The position numbers and the translations under genes were made by a program. This document shows positions 22,911 to 32,876 of a DNA stretch of 64,000 nt, piece by piece. The stretch is from Auriscalpium vulgare (taxonomy: Eukaryota; Basidiomycota; Agaricomycetes; Russulales; Auriscalpiaceae). The notes under the pieces are model-generated. The model was not told the origin of the DNA and made no database searches. It worked only from the letters and a program-made list of their open reading frames with translations. The stretch is taken from NCBI GenBank assembly GCA_019915015.1, contig JAHBBC010000007.1:372001-436000 (forward strand), in the 5' to 3' direction. Positions within the stretch are counted from its first letter, which is position 1; every line of letters begins with the position of its first letter.

Positions 22911-24675
22911 CTAGTTCTTCTTGCCCTTGGTGGCAGCAGCGGCGCCCTTGTTGGCGGCAGCGGCGCCCTTGTTGGCGGCACCCTTGTTGGCGGTACCCTT
23001 GGCTTGGGCCTTGTTACCGGCAGCGGCCGCACCCTTGCTCGCGTTGGCACTGCCCTTGTTGGCTTTGGCGGCCGCAGCGCCAGCGGCGCCTCCGGCAGCA
23101 GCAGCAGCAGCGCCCTTGCCAGCAGCTTTTCCGACGTCCGCGACACCGGCAGCAGCAGCATCGGGCTTGCCATCGGCGGTCGCGCAGAACTGAAGTTGGG
23201 TGAAAGATGGTAAGATCGCTGCAGGCGAGAGCGAGGGCATGAAGCACTCACGTAGACCATGTCATCGAGCGACCCGTGCTGCGCGACAGCGACGAGGGTG
23301 GGCTGATGGTTCGCGGCGGCGTTGATTGACGCCAGGCGGTAGCAGCCGACAGGGAGACCCCCGGGGACATCAGCACTGACGACACCGTTGACAGCTGCGC
23401 CGTTCACGCCCTTGAAGAACTGGAACACATTGGGGTCCGTGACCTTCGTCGTGGTGAGCGAATCGATCTTCTCGACGACGACGTGGGTGTGGCCGATGAT
23501 GTCGCCCTGCGCGTTGACCTGCTGGGGCGCGGCATAGTACGTCTCCTGCGCATTCGTGAAGTGGCCGGCGTCGAGGTGCTTCAGGGCGAGCGAGATGGTG
23601 AGGTTCGTGTTCGCCTTGATCGTGTCGAGATTCTTCGGGTTCGTGAACTTGCCCGACGGCATGTTCGTCGTCGCGGCGATGACACCCATCGGCGCGGGGT
23701 TGCATGAGCCGGTCTTCACCTGCTTGCCGTTAGTGATGGGCTTGTTGACGGTGAGGCAGAAGTTGATGAAGTTGTTCTTCGACGTGAGCGACGCGACCTG
23801 GCCGGCTGTGGGGACGTCCTGCCCGTCATCGGCGAAGCCCGTGGCGATCACCTTGGGGTCGAGGGCTGCACAATTGTTGTCAGCATGGGGAACATGGCAA
23901 TGACGATGGCATGCATACTCAGCGACTTCTGCGCGTCCCCGCCCTGAGCAGCCACGGCTGCCGTGCCCTTGCCGGCGTTGTCCGCACCCTTGCCTTTGCC
24001 CGTGGCAGCGGCAGCGGCGGCAGTGCTTGCAGCAGAAGTGCTTTTGGCGGCACCCTTGCCCTTGCCCTTGCCCGACTTGGCAGCAGCCGCACCCTTGTTG
24101 TTGCCCGCGGCGCCGCCCTGGGCTGCATTGTTCGAGCCAGCACCCTGGATATACAGTCAATACCGGCGCAGGTGTGCGTATGGGTAATGCACTTACAGAT
24201 GCGCCAGTCGCAGCGATGCGCGCATCACGGTCGGCAGCCGTGGTACAAGTGATCGAGGTACCCGCCGAGTTGACGAGGGGGAGTGCGGCGCAACTGCATG
24301 CGATCGTCAATAAAAACTTCCGAAAAAAAATGCATGGCGGAATAAAACGCACACGGTGCCTGCTGAGCACGCCTGGGTGACAAACTTTGAGCCAACGCAC
24401 TGCGCAAACTTGTCCCCAACGCATGCGTCCTCGCCGGCCGTGCACGAGCTGCTCGCCGTGAGCTTGCTGAACTTCGCGCTAAACGGAGATCAAACAGATC
24501 AAAGTCAGGCGCAGATCCGTGAGGGACGGGAGTGAGAACGCTCGTACTTCAGGGCGATGGCATCCTTGCCATTCTGGAGGGTGAACGCAGCCCGGCGCTC
24601 GAAGCCGCGAGAGGGCCGCGCAGACGCGGACGCGACGGCCAAAGCCAGAGTGATGAGGGCGGCGGAAAGTTGCAT
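22911..24675 (-). CDS. secreted protein, paralog B, with CBM19-like domain
   Basis: Six exons (24675-24548, 24478-24353, 24293-24197, 24144-23920, 23865-23252, 23189-22911) encode about 489 residues. A signal peptide like that of paralog A is followed by a Cys-rich domain in exons 2-3 (SSSCTAGEDACVGDKFAQC, FVTQACSAGTVCAALPLVN, SITCTTAADRDARIAATG), which resembles CBM19-type chitin-binding modules of fungal proteins. Exon 4 encodes a Gly/Lys/Ala-rich linker. Exon 5 encodes the same core as paralog A (LDPKVIATGFADDGQDVP ... PGGLPVGCYRLASINA), and exon 6 an Ala-rich tail with repeated NKGAA units. The linker exon is one base short near 23940 (a G run of three where paralog A has four), which breaks the frame just before exon 5. 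The protein may attach to fungal cell wall; that is inference. Confidence 0.8.
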
Positions 24676-26213
24676 ATCTACGAGATTACTGGAGTCGGAA
24701 TGAATGAAGGTGGTAAAGAAAGGAAAGCTAAGCGCGACACCAGGTCGTAGATCGTGAGGGGGAAGGAGACGGAGCGGTGCCAGACCGTCGAGGAGTCTTA
24801 AGGACCGAAGAAGAAAGGGGCCGAAGGATGAACAATGGGATCGGGGAAGGACTAGTGGCGCACAAAAAGCCTCTTTATGTATTCGGAGCTGGAGGGAACT
24901 GACACCCGCATGGACGCCAGTCTCGCGGACCTCATTCCATGCCGGTCCGCGTTGCTCAATGAAACAGATCAGGCATATGAGTGTCATGGGGATTCTGCAG
25001 CGCTGACCGTATCACCAGAGATTTGATGCAGATGGGTAGCGGAGGAGAAATCGCACTTCAGGCAACTGGGGATCGAAGCGCCGGTCAGCTCAGGTACAAG
25101 CGCGATCCGGTGCAGTGATGGCCATACGAGACAACAACCCGACTTGTTGAAGAGCAAGCAGCCCGATGTAAGACGTGTCGCCATTGTTTCGCTGGGATAG
25201 AGACAAGGATCCTATGGTTCGGGAGAACAATGGGCTCGGAGGCAGTCTCAGAGACGCACGCGCTTGAAGAACATACCAAAGAGACATCGCTTGACGCCTC
25301 CTGCCAATCAAACTGAAGGCACCGCCTGCATTCCAATCCATCAAAACACATGGCCCTTATGACTTTATTCGTCGCAACCAGATCTTCAAGCCTGTGGGTT
25401 AAAATGTTTTCGCACTCGGGGTAGACAAGGGAAGACGCACCTGGACCAGCAACCCCTTCTCGAGCAAAACTTGACGCTGTTCGCACCACACGTAGCCTTG
25501 CCGTTGCTAGATGACCGCGTTGACGCTCTGATGACGAGGCGCACTGTAGGGCGGACTAGGGCGGACTGCGCGGCAATTGTTCGAGGTTTGAGCCTTGATC
25601 GACCGGCGCCGGCCTGTGCTCTATATTGAATTGATATTGATGCCGGGGATGCCGTGGTCCGCCGTGTCGCCCTCGGAGAACGATCTTGACGCTTCAGCTT
25701 GTATGAAAACCGTGCAGGTCGGCAGAGACGACGTGTTCCCTGATTCTCGTTGGGAGTCATCGACGTTCCGGGGAATGCATGGCAGAGAAGGAAGGCGTGA
25801 TGGACACTGACGCTTCAAGTCTATGCCCGGGTGATGGCGAATGGGAGATTCGTTTGGGATTCGTACGCGTGTCGGAGTGGCTGCTGCGCTGAAATGTCCC
25901 AGGCTCTTCCACCAGTGACCAATGTACTACCTGCATCTCATCGTCGTGAACGGATTTCATGCTCGCGTCGTATGCTTGTCTACTTTCTCAAAGACATGCG
26001 GCGGACCGCGTGGTCAAGAACACGGTGCGCGGCCGACGATGAGGAGTACTAGAGCGGGATGAGCGGCCCGGCTTGCCGTTTCTCCCGTTCGAGTGCGCTC
26101 GTCGCGAAAACTGGCAGCTTCCTCTCATCCGTTTCGCCATCTGCCCCCGACCTGCGGTCGGACAGCTCATCAGTTTCATTTCACTATATCAGACCCTCAG
26201 CGACGGTGCCAAC
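24676..26213. other. intergenic, no gene seen
   Basis: The first 500 bp are the duplicated 5' flank of paralog B. From about 25200 to 26160 I see only short frames without domains. The last part is the promoter of the HAD phosphatase gene. Confidence 0.4.
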
Positions 26214-27379
26214 ATGCCGACAATAACAGTAGACGCGGTGCGCGCCTCTTCACCTGGTGGCGCATGCTCATTCGGCTTCACGCAGACGATACCAGGTCCT
26301 CTTTGACATGGATGGGTGTGTACCCTTCAACATAAATGCAATCAATCCTCATCCATGGGACCACGCTCAGGACTCTCATCGACTCGACCCGGGCGTGCTC
26401 CTCGCCTGGGACTCCTTCGCGCGCACGTACAAGTTCGACGGGTCCGCGCCGCACACGCCGCACACGGGCGGCGCCTCGCAGACACGCTCGGAGAGTGGTG
26501 CGGGATCACCGACCCGCAGAAGCTCGCGGTTCGCTCACCGCGCTGATTTACCGCGCCGGCAATTGACGCGGTGCGCATTGGCAGGACGAGATCGTGCGCT
26601 TCGAGGAGGAGGTCATCGAGGGCGGGCCGATTGCGCTGCCTGGGGCTTCCGCGCTCCTCAAGCAAGTCCGCGCGCCTCCTTCTCTTTCTCCGTCTGCGCG
26701 CTGCTGATGCTGACCTGCGCGCGCGCGCGCCCAGATCGATGCCGGCAGCACAATGTCGAGTCCCGGGTGGACCATCGTGACCTCGGGTGCGCCTCCGCCC
26801 GTCCTCCCATCTTACGGCCGCGCGATGCCAAGCTGACGCGCGGGGCAGCTACGAATGTGTACACGCCGAAGGCCCTTGAGCGCACGGGCGTACCCGTCCC
26901 GCCTATCGGGTACGTCACCTCGGACGACGTGAAGCGCGGCAAACCGCACCCAGACCCGTACCTCGCGGGCGCGCACAAGGTTGGCGTGGACCCGGCGCTC
27001 TGTACGCCCGTTTCCCGGAGGCGCTGTGTCGTGCTGAATCTAATCAATTTGCGGTTGCTGGGTGGACAGGTCTGGTTGTCGAGGACGCGCCGTCCGGGCT
27101 GAACGCAGGGCGTGCGGCGGGAGCCCGCGTGCTTGCGGTGTGCACGTCGCACTCGCGCGACGCGATCGTTGCGAGCGGGGCTAACCCCGATTACATCGTG
27201 AAGGACCTAACGCGGTACGTTCTCAGTCTCTGCCACTCCGACTGCACTCCCTCTACTTCGCTCTGCCGTTTCGGCGGTGATTATGCGGCAGCACTGACAC
27301 GTGTCTACGGGGATATAGGGTGTCCGCGCGATGGGAAGGCGGGAAAGTCGTGCTGGAAATTGACGATACCTTGTGGTGA
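26214..27379 (+). CDS. HAD-family sugar/glycerol phosphatase (DOG/GPP type), frame broken twice
   Basis: Eight exons (26214-26237, 26296-26315, 26371-26528, 26585-26665, 26735-26786, 26849-27001, 27070-27214, 27319-27379) encode roughly 240 residues. HAD motif I spans exons 2-3 as LFDMDGTLIDS, with both catalytic Asp residues. Motif II Thr/Ser lies in TIVTSA, motif III Lys in KRGKPHPDPYLAGA, and motif IV acidic residues in VVEDAPSGLNAGRAAG. This layout is that of 2-deoxyglucose-6-phosphate and glycerol-1-phosphate phosphatases; the substrate cannot be set from sequence. In exon 3 the frame is restored only if one base is missing after GACTCGACC (near 26391) and another near 26448; conserved codons continue on both sides. 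Two donors are weak (GTTCGC, GTCCGC). Confidence 0.82.
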
Positions 27380-28769
27380 CGCGCCGGGTGCTGTAGATGC
27401 GGTAAAACTATCTTTATCTTAGAGATTCGAGCGGATCAGTTGTGCGGTCTTGATCTGAATTCTGCAGTAGAATGGTCGAACTTGTACTAGGTGCGGAAGG
27501 GGATAGTAACCTCTGTGTTGCCATCTATCAGTATTCGTCCGAATATCACGGTAGCTGAAGACTACCGACGGTCCACGGCGTATGAATTGAGGCATACGAC
27601 TGCTATTGGCCTGTCGGCATTTTGGCAGATTGCAACGGCAACGGCAACATCGCCATACCAAATGCCTTCCGCCGGGCAGTCGAAGCCTCGAAGGCAAGAA
27701 ATGCCGTCGCTCCGCTCCGAGCTCTTGCGACCAAGCATGTACAACGCCAAGCCGACAATCTAGTGATATTGGCTTGGCATTGTACTTATTTGCTCCTGTG
27801 TGCTGCCCACTCTCCACTGAAGACAGTCGCACAGATACACGCGTATACTTGCGAGATAAAACAATAACAAGTCGGCAAACGAACAACTGACAAGCCCCAC
27901 ATCAGCAAAAGCCCCAGAATCTTATATTACATTATATGAGGTTATATCACTTCCCTTCAAAAAGCGATGACTCCATTCTGGAAAAGGGACCAGCTCAACA
28001 GGTCCCAGTACTACACACGAGTTATACAGACAGTATGATTGTGTGTTTCAAGTCGACGGCGGCCGGCGGTCAGAACTTCTGCGCCGCATGCGCCGTGCGA
28101 CGACCGGACGACTGGCATATAAGGATACATTGGCGGTTTCACATCCCGTCTTTTGTCCGCGCACAATAGAGTACGATTGCCACGGGCGGGCTTTGTGGCA
28201 CCGAGTTGTGCTACAGCCCGAGTCGGATGCCACATGCGTGCGCGCGTGAGTCATGAGGCGAATAGGAGTCTCAACAAGAGGTTACAAGACCGCCGAATGG
28301 ACTCGCGCGCTCGCGTCGCGGTCGCTTGACATTCTAGGCATTAGGAGGATTGAATGCATAGGGCCACCGCCGGCGCGCTCCGTCCACCGCTGGCCGGATC
28401 GCCATGTAAATCGATTCATCGCCCGCTGGAACAAGACGGGCGTAGGGCGGTACGTACTCGGGATAGGTGCAATTCCAAATGGGTCGGCTAGTACACAGCA
28501 ATGCGAATGCGATGAATGGGACGCTGCCGCCGACTGACAAACAAATAAACAAAGACGTGGGGCGTGAAGCAAAAAGCGACTTCGACATTGCGTGCAGCAA
28601 TTCATGGTGGTACAGTGGCGTAGGACGATCAGGAACCCGAAAGCTGGGGGATCCGGAGTGGTATACGATTAATGTGCAGTAAGCGGTGCGATCGTAAGAT
28701 ACGTGGGCAAGGAGAACACAACAACCGAGACGATGACTTGACTTTTTACCTGCTACACTGACAGTGCGC
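27380..28769. other. intergenic, no gene seen
   Basis: About 1.4 kb between the phosphatase stop and the 3' end of the next, minus-strand gene. Short frames on both strands lack domains. The right part is probably the 3' UTR of the downstream minus-strand gene. Confidence 0.4.
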
Positions 28770-30015
28770 TCACGGCGAGCCGGCACCGAGCACGCTCACG
28801 CCCCTGAGCACGCCCGCGCTCGCGCGCAGGATGGACGCGCCGCTCGGCATGTGGAACGCGGCGGAGCCCGCGGCGCCCAGCGACTTGCCGCGGCGGTGGC
28901 TGCTGATGGGCGGCGCGCCGGCGAGCAGCTCGCCGTCGCCGTCGCTGTCTGCGAAGCGCGCGAGCTCGAAGACCTGCGGCGGGGTCTTGAGCGGCGGGGA
29001 CGGGGACGCGGTGAACGCGGTCTGCGGAGAGGCGAACAGCGTCTGCGGGGAGGCGGGGGTGGGGGGCGTGCGGAGCGGGGCAGGGGCGGGGGCGGGGGCG
29101 AGCGGGGTGGCGGGGGCGGGGAGGTCGTCGGTGGAGGCGTTCGTGCTCTGGATGGGCGAGAGGGAGTGGCGCGCGGCGCGGTGCGCGAGCAGCGCCGGGA
29201 GATACGCCTCGTCCGACTCGTCGTCCTCGTCGGGCGGCGTCTCGTCCCCGCCCTCCGCCGGACCGTCCCCTGCGAGCTTCGCCGCCACCGGCGCGCCCGG
29301 GCGCGCCGCCTCATCCACCGACACGCCGGCGAACGCGGTATGCGCAGGTGCGGCGAGCACCCACTCACCCGACGACGGGCGCCGCGGCGGTGCGGGCACA
29401 GGCGCAGGCACGAGGTCGACGGACGCGCTGCGGCGGCGGCGGGCGGCGCGCGAGAATGTCTCTGTCCAGCCAGCCGCGCCCGCGCTCTCTGTGCCCGAGA
29501 AGCACGCGGCGCAGCACTCGCGCAGCGGGACGGTGACGCGCGGGCCGTGCGCGGGCGGGGGCAGCGAGGCGCGGCGCGGGGGCATGCGCGGGCCTGCGCT
29601 GTGCGGGCCGGGGTGCACGAGGCACGGCTGGAGGTGCAGCGCGGAGACGTCGTCGCGTGGGCGCCCGCGGCTGGGGGAGGGCGAGTTTTTGGATTTGGAG
29701 AGGCTGCGGGGCACGATGGGTGGGTCAGCAGCCAGTGCGCGGGGGTCTGCAGGGCACGGACCTGGTGTTGAAGGACGGGGGCTCGTCTGTGGGGGGCGGG
29801 CTGCGGGGGCCGGGGGAGGGGCGACGCTTGAAGATGGGGAGGGAGTAGGACTTTGTGAGGAGCTTGGGGAGGCGGGAGCGGGGTGCGGGTGCGGGGATGA
29901 GGACGCAGGCGTCGTCGAAGCGGACGATGCGGTCTTGGGAGGACGACGGGGACGCGGTGAGCTTGGGCGTGGGCGTGTCGGGGTCTGGGTCTGAGGCGGA
30001 CGAGGAGGAGGACAT
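28770..30015 (-). CDS. uncharacterised Pro/Ala/Ser-rich protein
   Basis: A mostly single-exon frame begins at ATG 30015 (MSSSSSASDPDPD) and ends at 28770, about 415 residues. A short ordered-looking block (DRIVRFDDACVLIP ... PKLLTKSYSLPIFKRR) near the N-terminus is followed by PCLVHPGPHS, a Cys-containing segment VPLRECCAACFSG, and an acidic stretch DEDDESDEAYLPALLAHRA. The rest is low-complexity Pro/Ala/Ser. The frame shifts once near 29750, where one missing base joins the N-terminal and C-terminal frames. The opposite strand is also open over much of this region because of the skewed composition, but its product has no recognisable features. I do not recognise a family; disorder suggests a regulatory or scaffolding protein. 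Confidence 0.5.
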
Positions 30016-31564
30016 GGTCGTGTTGGTGGCGCGCGAGAGAGGATGGGAAAGCACAGGCAGTCAGTGCGGACTCTCGCGCTGCTGTGGCTGGGCTTGGCTA
30101 GCTCCGGCTCAGCCCCGCCAGGATGCGGGGGTGGCAGTGCCCGTTCGGACCCGCCGACGCCGTCCACCGACGCCTCCAGATCGATCGCGATGCCTCGAGA
30201 GTCGAGACCAACAGCTCTCACAGCTGCCCGTCGTCGTCCCAACCACCGAGCTCGTCGATGTCTTCCCAATGCCACGACAACCTCCCGCCGTCACATCAAT
30301 AGCCGCCTGCAGGCAGCTGCCGAACCTAATCCCTTTTCGCGCGCGCTCCGACCATCCGATCGTCCTCGATCCGAGACATGCGCCCCCCCGTTACATGTTA
30401 CGGCTCCGAGCACGCGTACGTCGGCGTTGTCGGACAATAATGCCATGCCATGTTTACCACCATGCGTCCAAGAGACGTCCGGCCCGCCATTGCGCGAAGC
30501 ACTCACGCCCCCGGCACAATATTGTGCTCGAAGAGATAAGGGATATTGCAAGAAGATACATTCATCGGGAGTACGAGTAAGTACGGCACCCAATGGTTTC
30601 CCGGAGGAATCTTCAGGGCGGAGGAAGATTCGTGGTGGGAGAAATATAGGATAGCAAAGGCACTGTGGAAACTGAGGGTCGATGGACGAACCAAGCGCAT
30701 GTTGTATGCCTGCCAGTGAGCAACCTTCCGGATGGACAGATCGGCCGGTGAAGTGACCGCCTCAACTTGTTATACGCACGGGCACTGGCAGGTCCTCCAC
30801 TTGTCGACTCTCGGTCTTCAGAGCGAACTTTAAGACCACTTGCCTTCGATTGAGCACCACGTGAAGCACCATGCATAGCATCGGCTTTACGCGAGGACCG
30901 GCCTTCGAGTCGTTCGACGCCTTTCAACGGACAGTTTGACTTGCCAGAGGAGTATCCTCAAAAGATGCAACCCGAGTCGATTGGGGCTTGGCACGGGTGG
31001 TGGCGGAGCGCTTCTGGGAAGCCAACGTCACCTCTTCGGAGTCTTCGCAGTCGTCCGAGTCCTCGAATTCCTGATGGGTTTTCACTTTCAGTTGGCTCTG
31101 TGCGCGCCGTGTACGCCAACCGACCAATTTGTTTATGTTCTTTACAAACTTTTTGATACCAGTACCTTTCCCCTTTTCCTGTTTGGCATCTGATGCACAT
31201 CATAGTGCGGAATGCCTACCTTGACATATTACTCCTGTAGTCGTCGAATGCATCAGATAGGAAGTCACAGAAGTGACATAGCGCTAGCGACAGCACCACC
31301 CATTCGTGGTCTTCGGCGACCTGGGCATAGGTCTTGGTTCGAATGTTATCTTGGTCGCACAGACGACGAATGTCTCCGGCTTCTTGCTTCTGCGCCCCAT
31401 CGTCTGTGCTCAGCACGCGAGCAGGGAAAGGTTCAAGTTGAACGAGTGAAGTCTGGACACCGGCACCTTCACGAGATCGTGAGAAAACCAGCACAATGAC
31501 GTCAAGAGTCGACTTCGACAGGAGTCGACGAACGTTGAATTGATTCATCTTGCTGTCTGTCCTC
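30016..31564. other. intergenic, no gene seen
   Basis: About 1.55 kb holding the promoters of two divergent genes. Open frames near 30043-30654 are read-through of GC-rich sequence without domains. Nothing else recognised. Confidence 0.4.
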
Positions 31565-32538
31565 ATGGCAGCATCATCCGCACAAGCTCAAAATGGCACA
31601 GGTACGCTACTCTACTCAATTGTCTCGTCGATGCTACACTCATTTTTTGAGATCACATAGTTGTTGGGGGCGACTTGCACAAGACTCTCCACACAGCCTG
31701 GTGGGACCGTGGACTCTGACCAAACGACGTCTTTCAAGAGGTCCCAGTCGTGCGCATGCGCCCCGCAGATGCAATGGAAATCGACCACGGCATTCCTGAG
31801 AAATGTCTTATCATGACCCTCCCCGTACCCTTCTTGCCCGGAATCAACAGTTTCCTCATCAGGCCCGAGTATTTTAAGGCGGCCGTGACTTTCTCGGAGC
31901 ACGTTATGAAGCCCCCCTCCAAGCCTGTCGCTGACGTGGACGATGAGATAACACTCGAGGAGCCATTCAAGTCGCCCACTTGGACCGCCCTCGAAAAGCT
32001 CTTTGAGCGCGTCAAAACAACTGATTCTGTCCGATCGGGCTTCATCCTGACGGGCCATCCAGGCATCGGTGGGTTTGCAATAAATCTCCTGACACGGCAC
32101 TCGTTACTTTGCGCAGGAAAAACGCTGTGCTTGTATTTCCTTCTTTGCCTCCGTCTCCTCACCGGGCGGCCGACCTTGTTCCAACACACTGCCGACGGCG
32201 TCCTCACGCGGTGCGTGCTGCTCGTCCTTATTCGTTCATTTTTGCGCCCGCTGCAGCTGACGCGCGCGCAGGCTCACCGCCGCGAAGGAGGACGGCGCGA
32301 CGACCGAGATCGCGGGCAGCAAGGTCGCGCTCGGCATCCCCGGCGTTGCCTCGCCCACCTCCGCCCCCGCTGCGCACCGCACCCCAGCATCGCGCCGCTG
32401 CGGGGCTCCTCTTATGCGTCCATTTCTTCACTTAAGAAGAAGATGGTGTGGGCTGACGAGAGGGACAGCCTGGCATCGCCGCTAGCGTCGTATGTCACTA
32501 CGCATACGCTGGAGGTGACGGGCGGGAAGTTCGCGTAA
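31565..32538 (+). pseudogene. Crinkler-like P-loop NTPase fragment, damaged
   Basis: Exons 31565-31601, 31661-32068, 32117-32210 and 32272-32538 splice in phase. The readable part includes FILTGHPGIGKTLCLYFLL, a Walker A motif (GHPGIGKT) interrupted by the intron at 32069, followed by LLTGRPTLFQ. This order resembles the NTPase domain of Crinkler/RHS-like proteins common in agaricomycetes. An in-frame TGA at 31717 lies inside exon 2. The last exon (KEDGATTEIAGSKVALGI ... YVTTHTLEVTGGKFA) shows nothing typical of the family and needs one frame correction near 32372. With no Walker B or effector region visible, this is most likely a truncated or chimeric relic. Family assignment rests on the P-loop context only. 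Confidence 0.5.
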
Positions 32539-32876
32539 GGAGATGTATACTTAATTACCCATGCAGTGTCTGTAGGGTGGAATCCCCCACGCATTGGATA
32601 TATCGGCTTGCTTCATCTTGCGGCGTATATATGTGCGCAGCGTCCTCCGCCTGTGCCTCGAGGTTTGTAATAATTCAAGACCGAGTTGTGACTGGTTATT
32701 CCATTTGTAGCTCTACAGAACCGCTAGCCGCGGTCATCTATATACAGTACACGACTTCTGAGAACGATGTTTTCTGCCAGCGGGACATGCATGGTAGATA
32801 TGCAAAATGAATGTTCGTACCTTCCGCCTGCCACGCCGCCAACTCAATTCAATCCAACTGAGAACCCTCGGGCGCG
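32539..32876. other. convergent 3' region
   Basis: 338 bp between the stop of the Crinkler-like fragment and the stop of the minus-strand deaminase gene. AT-rich, without a credible open frame. Confidence 0.4.

Larger units (their letters stand above)
20005..25200. repeat. tandem duplication containing two secreted-protein genes
   Basis: Unit 1 (about 20005-22380) and unit 2 (about 22390-25200) share gene, 3' flank and 5' flank in the same order. Matching upstream blocks include TCTCGCGGACCTCATTCCAT and AGGCATATGAGTGTCATGG (near 21945 and 24925), and AAGCAGCCCGA...GTGTCGCCATTGTTTCG (near 22110 and 25158). The copies differ by many substitutions and indels, so the duplication is not recent. 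Confidence 0.8.

Noticed and set aside
22766..24445. Minus-strand open frame of 559 codons
   Set aside because: It reads through several introns of paralog B and mixes two coding frames; the spliced six-exon model aligns with paralog A instead.
20501..24675. 'Ribosomal protein S17' as a name for the secreted paralogs
   Set aside because: I recall this label on similar fungal proteins, but the signal peptide, Cys-rich domain and lack of S17 motifs argue against it.
28831..29994. Plus-strand open frame of 387 codons
   Set aside because: It lies opposite the minus-strand Pro/Ala/Ser-rich gene and is open because of the GC-skewed, repeat-like composition; it has no start context, domain or splice logic.
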